From: Pseudomonadota bacterium
GTDB lineage: Bacteria; Pseudomonadota; Alphaproteobacteria; Acetobacterales; Acetobacteraceae
Reading direction: 5' to 3'
DNA: 5,462 nt
Assembly: GCA_021807975.1 (NCBI GenBank)
Contig: JAKBCJ010000337.1
Coordinates: forward strand, 1-5,462
The translations under genes were made by a program, and so were the position numbers. Under the pieces are notes generated by a model that saw only the letters and a list, made by a program, of their open reading frames with translations, did no database searches and was not told where the DNA came from. Of this stretch, positions 1 through 5,462 are shown piece by piece. Positions within the stretch are counted from its first letter, which is position 1; every line of letters starts with the position of its first letter.

Positions 1-513
1 CAGCAGCGCGGCGAGTTCGGCTTTCTTGATCGCGGTTGTTTCAAACAAGCCCGTCGAGACGTCCACCCAGGCAGCGCCCAGCCCGTCCTGCTCGAACGCC
101 AGCGCCAGCAGCAGGTTGGGCCGTCCGGCCTCCAGCAGCGATTCCTCGGTGATCGTGCCCGGCGTGATGACCCGCACGACTTCGCGCTTGATCGGCAGTT
201 TGCCGGTGCGGGCCTTCGGGTCCTCCATCTGCTCGACAATGGCGACCCGAAAGCCGCGGCGGATCAACCGGGCGAGGTAGATTTCGGCGGCGTGGTGCGG
301 CACGCCGCACATCGGAATCGGCGTTCCGGCATGTTCGCCGCGGTGGGACAGGGCGATATCCAGCGCGGCGGCGGCTGCTTCGGCATCGGCGAAAAACAGT
401 TCGTAGAAATCCCCCATCCGGAAGAACAGCAGCGCATCCGGTTGTTCGGCCTTCGCCGCGAACCACTGGGCCATCGCCGGCGTGGCGCCGGCAGCCGACG
501 GCGTCTGTGACAA
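1..513 (-). CDS. mutS: DNA mismatch repair protein MutS, N-terminal 171 codons (runs off left edge)
   Basis: MutS is the ATPase that recognises mismatches and small loops in newly replicated DNA and recruits MutL. Translating the minus strand from 513 gives 171 open codons. They begin with a short Ser/Ala-rich leader and ATPAMAQWF, followed by LLFFRMGDFYELF. Counting from the TTG at 513, the mismatch-wedge motif Phe-X-Glu falls at F36 and E38, the same numbers as in E. coli MutS. Further family motifs are PIPMCGVPHHA, VAIVEQMEDP and VRVITPGT. The visible part covers the mismatch-binding domain (about 1-125) and the start of the connector domain; the clamp and Walker ATPase lie beyond position 1. 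The start is uncertain. ATG at 474 would cut off the conserved T-P-x-M segment, so an upstream TTG (513, or 525) is preferred, although the Shine-Dalgarno match there is poor. The gene follows mnmG by 18 bases and is probably co-transcribed and translationally coupled. Identity is secure; the start codon is not. Confidence 0.95.
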   Translation of the reverse strand, partial: MSQTPSAAGATPAMAQWFAAKAEQPDALLFFRMGDFYELFFADAEAAAAALDIALSHRGEHAGTPIPMCGVPHHAAEIYLARLIRRGFRVAIVEQMEDPKARTGKLPIKREVVRVITPGTITEESLLEAGRPNLLLALAFEQDGLGAAWVDVSTGLFETTAIKKAELAALL

Positions 514-531
514 GGCCTGATTCAAAGCCGG

Positions 532-2388
532 CTACGCCGCCGCGTGCTTGCGGACAAACGCGGCGATCGATGCCAGCGCGGCCGGGGTCATCCCCTGGAT
601 ACGCGCAGCCGCACCCAGCGATTCGGGGCGAACCCGGTTCAGCTTCTCGCGAATTTCAGCCGAAAGTCCGCCAATGTCTTCGAACGCCAACTGTCCCAGT
701 TCGACACTGTCTTCCCGTCGGCTCAAGCGGACTTCGGCCTGTTGCCGGTGCAAATACCCCGCATAGCGCGCATCGGTTCTAAGCTGGTCCGCCACCCGGT
801 CCGGCAGTGCGCCCAGCCACGGAAACGCATCGCACAGCAACGGCCAGGCCACCGTCTCATTCCCCGCCAGGTCCAGCACCGACCGCCGCCGGCCGTCGCC
901 AGCGGGAACGATACCCAGCCGGTCCATCGCGATCGCCGGCATGCCTTCCCGGGCCGCCCGTTCCATCGCGTCCCGCAATTCGGTTCGGTACGCGTTGAAC
1001 TCCGCTGCTCGGGCCGATCCGACGCAGCCCCAGCCGATACCCTTGTCCGTCAGCCGCAGATCGGCGTTATCCGCCCGCAGGCTCAGCCGGAACTCCGCTC
1101 TGGAGGTGAACATCCGATACGGCTCCGCGACCCCTTGCGTGGTCAGGTCATCGACCATCACCCCAAGATACGATTCAGTCCGGTCCAGCCACACCGGTTG
1201 CAGACCGCCCGCCAACCGGGCCGCGTTCAGCCCCGCCAGCAGTCCTTGCGCCGCCGCTTCCTCATATCCCGTCGTGCCGTTGATCTGCCCCGCCAGAAAA
1301 AGCCCGGGCATGGACCGCAGTTCCAGTCCCCGGGTCAGTGCCCTGGGATCGACGTAGTCGTATTCGACCGCATAGCCGGGACGGATAATCCGAGCCTGTT
1401 CCAGGCCGGGGATGGTCGCTAGAATCGCTTGCTGTACGTCCTCCGGCAGACTGGTGGAAATGCCGTTCGGATAGACGGTGATATCGTCCAGTCCTTCCGG
1501 CTCCAGGAAGACATTGTGCCGCTCCTTGTCGGCGAAGCGGACGATCTTGTCCTCGATGGACGGGCAGTAGCGCGGTCCCCGTCCGGCGATCTGGCCGGAA
1601 TAGACCGCGGACTTGTGCAGGTTCGCGCGGATCACCGCATGCGTCGCCTCGGTGGTGCCGGTGACGCGGCATTCGATCTGCCGGTTGGGCAGGCGTCGCG
1701 TCATGGTGCTGAACGGTTGCGGCGACTCGTCGCCGGGATCGGCCCGTAATGCGGCCCAGTCGATGGTGCGCCGGTCCAGCCGCGGCGGCGTGCCGGTTTT
1801 CAGCCGCCCCAGCGGCAGGCCCAACCGATCCAGGGTCTGCGCCAGGCCCACCGAGGGCGCCTCACCGACCCGCCCAGCCGGAGTCTGGCGATCGCCGATA
1901 TGAATGATCCCGCGCAGAAACGTACCAGCCGTCAGCACCACCGCCGCACAACCGATCCGCTGACCGCCGCCACAGATCACCGCGGAGATCCGGCCGCTGG
2001 CATCCGTTTCCAGATCCTCCACCGACGCCGCCAGCATCGACAGGTTCAGTGTCTCCTGAAGCGCCGTCTGCATCGCACGCCGGTACAGCGACCGGTCTGC
2101 CTGCGCCCGAGGTCCGCGCACCGCCGGCCCCTTGCTGCGGTTCAGCAACTTGAAATGGATACCGGCGGCATCCGCGACCCGGCCCATCAGTCCGTCCAGC
2201 GCATCGATTTCCCGCACCAGATGGCCTTTGCCGATCCCGCCAATCGACGGGTTGCACGACATCTCGCCGATCGTCGCCAGCGAATGGGTCAGCAAAAGGG
2301 TCTTCGCCCCGGTTCGGGCGGCGGCAGCGGCGGCTTCGCATCCGGCATGGCCGCCGCCGACAACGATCACATCGTAATGGGTGTTCAT
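532..2388 (-). CDS. mnmG: tRNA uridine-5-carboxymethylaminomethyl modification enzyme MnmG (GidA)
   Basis: MnmG is the FAD-dependent partner of the GTPase MnmE. Together they install the (carboxymethyl)aminomethyl group on C5 of the wobble uridine (U34) of certain tRNAs, using methylene-tetrahydrofolate and NADH, in the cytoplasm. The protein is 618 residues, close to the usual 620-630. The FAD dinucleotide-binding motif is VVGGGHAGCEA at residues 9-19. The two family cysteines are present: C45 in EMSCNPSIGG and C275 in GPRYCPSIEDKIVRF, corresponding by motif to E. coli Cys47 and Cys277. The second family signature, AGQINGTTGYEEAAAQG, is at 366-382. The tRNA/MnmE-binding C-terminal part carries EPYRMFTSRAEFRLSLRADN (422-441), YAGYLHRQ (542-549) and GLSAEIREKLNRVRPESLG (574-592). 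The ATG at 2388 is preceded by AGAAAG six bases upstream (2395-2400 on the plus strand), a modest ribosome-binding site. No catalytic residue appears to be missing. It is followed by mutS rather than the rsmG-parA-parB order common elsewhere. Confidence 0.98.
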   Translation of the reverse strand: MNTHYDVIVVGGGHAGCEAAAAAARTGAKTLLLTHSLATIGEMSCNPSIGGIGKGHLVREIDALDGLMGRVADAAGIHFKLLNRSKGPAVRGPRAQADRSLYRRAMQTALQETLNLSMLAASVEDLETDASGRISAVICGGGQRIGCAAVVLTAGTFLRGIIHIGDRQTPAGRVGEAPSVGLAQTLDRLGLPLGRLKTGTPPRLDRRTIDWAALRADPGDESPQPFSTMTRRLPNRQIECRVTGTTEATHAVIRANLHKSAVYSGQIAGRGPRYCPSIEDKIVRFADKERHNVFLEPEGLDDITVYPNGISTSLPEDVQQAILATIPGLEQARIIRPGYAVEYDYVDPRALTRGLELRSMPGLFLAGQINGTTGYEEAAAQGLLAGLNAARLAGGLQPVWLDRTESYLGVMVDDLTTQGVAEPYRMFTSRAEFRLSLRADNADLRLTDKGIGWGCVGSARAAEFNAYRTELRDAMERAAREGMPAIAMDRLGIVPAGDGRRRSVLDLAGNETVAWPLLCDAFPWLGALPDRVADQLRTDARYAGYLHRQQAEVRLSRREDSVELGQLAFEDIGGLSAEIREKLNRVRPESLGAAARIQGMTPAALASIAAFVRKHAAA

Positions 2389-2477
2389 GCCGTGCTTTCT
2401 GCCATGAAATCACCCCGCTTCGCCATGCCCAACACACCCCTTTCGCCGGAGCTGCTCCAACGTCATGATAGAAACAG

Positions 2478-2497
2478 CAGTCCCCTTGAGGGCACTG
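2478..2497 (+). repeat. Imperfect inverted repeat in the maeB upstream region
   Basis: The arm CAGTCCCC (2478-2485) and the arm GGGCACTG (2490-2497) flank a TTGA loop. They pair at seven of eight positions, the exception being C2482 opposite C2493. This could be a protein-binding operator in DNA or a small hairpin in RNA. It overlaps one arm of the repeat that can pair with the maeB Shine-Dalgarno sequence, so the two RNA pairings exclude each other. The symmetry is read directly from the sequence; any function is inferred. Confidence 0.5.
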
Positions 2498-2515
2498 ATA
2501 AACAATTAAAGGGGA
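2481..2515 (+). promoter_or_regulatory. Possible Shine-Dalgarno-sequestering hairpin in the maeB leader
   Basis: TCCCCTT (2481-2487) is the exact reverse complement of AAGGGGA (2509-2515), which contains the maeB ribosome-binding site. If the transcript starts upstream of 2481, a seven-pair stem with a 21-base loop would cover the Shine-Dalgarno sequence. With one bulged A at 2516, two further pairs (G2480-C2517 and A2479-T2518) could form. Regulation by this stem is an inference; neither the transcription start nor the fold is known. Confidence 0.35.
2510..2515 (+). promoter_or_regulatory. maeB ribosome-binding site
   Basis: AGGGGA lies eight bases before the ATG at 2524 and is the only good purine-rich Shine-Dalgarno sequence near the possible starts. 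It selects ATG 2524 over the in-frame ATGs at 2404 and 2425, which are preceded by pyrimidine-rich sequence. Confidence 0.8.
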
Positions 2516-2523
2516 ACTCGGTC

Positions 2524-4809
<2,286 letters not shown>

Positions 4810-4815
4810 CCGAAC

Positions 4816-4837
4816 GGCCCCCGGCATCCCGGGGGCC
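4816..4837 (+). terminator. Intrinsic-terminator-like hairpin after maeB
   Basis: GGCCCCCGG (4816-4824) and CCGGGGGCC (4829-4837) form a perfect nine-pair GC stem around a CATC loop, six bases after the maeB stop codon. The following tract, CTTTGGTAT, is only weakly T-rich. No T-run lies on the other side, so it reads as a terminator for maeB rather than a bidirectional one. Confidence 0.7.
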
Positions 4838-4920
4838 CTTTGGTATCCGTCAGCCCGTAGGGCATCCCCGGGGAAACAGGCCAATCGCATCAAGGGTGGC
4901 ACTTGTCGTTTGCCGAGGGA

Positions 4921-4959
4921 CTGTCAGGGTCAAAATGCCGACCGGATATGTCCCGACAG
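4921..4959 (-). terminator. Weak candidate hairpin downstream of the CoA-transferase gene
   Basis: On the minus strand CTGTCGGG (4959 to 4952) can pair with CCTGACAG (4928 to 4921). This gives eight pairs, one of them a G-U wobble, around a 23-base loop, starting four bases past the stop codon at 4964. There is no T-tract after it and the loop is long, so the terminator call is tentative. The rest of 4838-4963 shows no gene or RNA that I recognise. Confidence 0.22.
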
Positions 4960-4963
4960 ACCT

Positions 4964-5462
4964 TTAGCTGCCCGCCCCAACCACGGCGCCGGTATCGATC
5001 AGCCCGGCGATTTCGGCTTCGGTGTAGCCCGCTTCCGCCAGGACGTCGCGCGAATGCTCCCCCATTCGTGGCGCCTGGAGGCGTATCCCCGGCCGGTCCC
5101 GATCTGGTCCGAACTCGATCGGCAAGGCGGGCAGACCCACCTTCCTGCCCTCGGTGCCGCCGATGCGGGAGATGAAGACATCCAAAAGCCCGCCCGTGGC
5201 CAGCAAATGCGGATCGGTGAACAGGTCGCCGGGCTGGCCGACGGGTGCCCAGGATACGTTCGCGCGTTCACACCTTGCCTCGACCTCTTTCTGGGGGATA
5301 TCCGCGATCACCTCCTGCAACGCCGGAATCAGCCAGGACCGTTCGGCCAGTCGCTTGATGTTGGTGGCCAGGCGCGGGTCGGCCGCCAGTGCCTGAAGCG
5401 AGAACTCCTCGACGAAGCGGGTCCATTGCTGGTCGGAGGTCACGCCGATGAACAACTGGCCG
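4964..5462 (-). CDS. CaiB/BaiF-family (class III) CoA-transferase, C-terminal 165 residues (runs off right edge)
   Basis: Family III CoA-transferases (formyl-CoA transferase, carnitine and bile-acid CoA-transferases, alpha-methylacyl-CoA racemase) move CoA between carboxylic acids. The visible part begins GQLFIGVTSDQQWTRFVEEF and continues with ADPRLATNIKRLAERSWLIP, FTDPHLLATGGLLDV and MGEHSRDVLAEAGYTEAEI. Together these are the usual C-terminal landmarks of the family: the helical linker, the DPH(L/F) motif and the closing GEHT/S-x-x-VLxE helix. The stop is TAA at 4964-4966. The frame is open to the window edge, so the TTG at 5455 is an internal Leu codon, not a start. The N-terminal half, with the catalytic Asp expected in the family, lies outside the window, so the substrate cannot be assigned. 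The gene is convergent with maeB and need not be functionally linked to it. Confidence 0.9.
   Translation of the reverse strand, partial: GQLFIGVTSDQQWTRFVEEFSLQALAADPRLATNIKRLAERSWLIPALQEVIADIPQKEVEARCERANVSWAPVGQPGDLFTDPHLLATGGLLDVFISRIGGTEGRKVGLPALPIEFGPDRDRPGIRLQAPRMGEHSRDVLAEAGYTEAEIAGLIDTGAVVGAGS

Larger units (their letters stand above)
2389..2523. promoter_or_regulatory. Divergent mnmG / maeB intergenic region
   Basis: These 135 bases separate two divergently transcribed genes and should hold the promoters of both the mnmG-mutS unit and maeB. The region becomes AT-richer near maeB (around 2498-2510). On the minus strand TATCAT (2470 to 2465) matches the sigma-70 -10 consensus at 5 of 6 positions, but no good -35 lies at the right distance. 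On the plus strand TTGAGG (2486-2491) resembles a -35, but no -10 follows at 16-18 bases. No start site can therefore be called with confidence. The maeB-proximal half contains the inverted repeats described separately. Two ATGs in frame with maeB (2404, 2425) lie here without a convincing Shine-Dalgarno sequence. Confidence 0.5.

Noticed and set aside
41..466. 141-codon minus-strand open frame overlapping mutS
   Set aside because: It is out of frame with mutS, whose conserved motifs are plainly read in another minus-strand frame over the same bases.
544..1422. 292-codon plus-strand open frame opposite mnmG
   Set aside because: It is rich in Arg, Pro and Gln with no recognisable domain, and lies antisense to a conserved coding region. 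Typical high-GC artefact.
1900..2523. Plus-strand open extension of the maeB frame by 208 codons across mnmG
   Set aside because: It is antisense to the well-conserved mnmG, has low-complexity Arg/Pro-rich content and lacks a ribosome-binding site. The malic-enzyme family N-terminus and a strong Shine-Dalgarno sequence place the start at 2524.
4853..4863. Small GCCC-GTA-GGGC hairpin as a second maeB terminator
   Set aside because: It has only four pairs, a three-base loop and no T-tract, so it is not distinguishable from chance in GC-rich sequence.
5453..5455. TTG as a start codon for the CoA-transferase
   Set aside because: The frame is open to the window edge and GQLFIGVTSDQQW is an internal motif of the family, so the gene simply continues beyond the window.

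Overview
This window is high-GC DNA of ordinary bacterial chromosome character. It most resembles an alphaproteobacterium, plausibly Rhodospirillales/Acetobacteraceae. That placement rests on the GC-rich codon use, the style of the MutS, MnmG and malic-enzyme proteins, and the closeness of mutS to a hybrid malic-enzyme gene. It is an inference from recalled families, not a search result.

Layout: positions 1-513 (minus strand) hold the first 171 codons of mutS (DNA mismatch recognition), which runs off the left edge. Immediately upstream on the same strand is a complete mnmG/gidA (532-2388, minus; tRNA wobble-uridine modification), so mnmG and mutS look like one transcription unit. A 135-base divergent intergenic region (2389-2523) separates mnmG from maeB (2524-4809, plus). 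maeB encodes a 761-residue NADP-type malic enzyme fused to a phosphotransacetylase-like domain. It ends with a GC-rich hairpin (4816-4837) typical of an intrinsic terminator. After a 154-base intergenic region, a convergent CaiB/BaiF-family CoA-transferase gene (minus) ends at 4964 and continues past the right edge, so only its C-terminal 165 residues are visible.

The genes do not form one pathway. mutS and mnmG are housekeeping information-processing genes, maeB is central carbon metabolism (malate to pyruvate plus NADPH), and the CoA-transferase is probably part of acyl-CoA metabolism. I see no mobile element, CRISPR array, tRNA, rRNA or defence system, and no evidence of a novel multi-gene system. 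The two points most worth checking are the maeB leader, where two mutually exclusive hairpins can be drawn and one covers the Shine-Dalgarno sequence, and the position of mnmG between mutS and the malic-enzyme gene. The long open frames antisense to mnmG and maeB are best explained as high-GC shadows.
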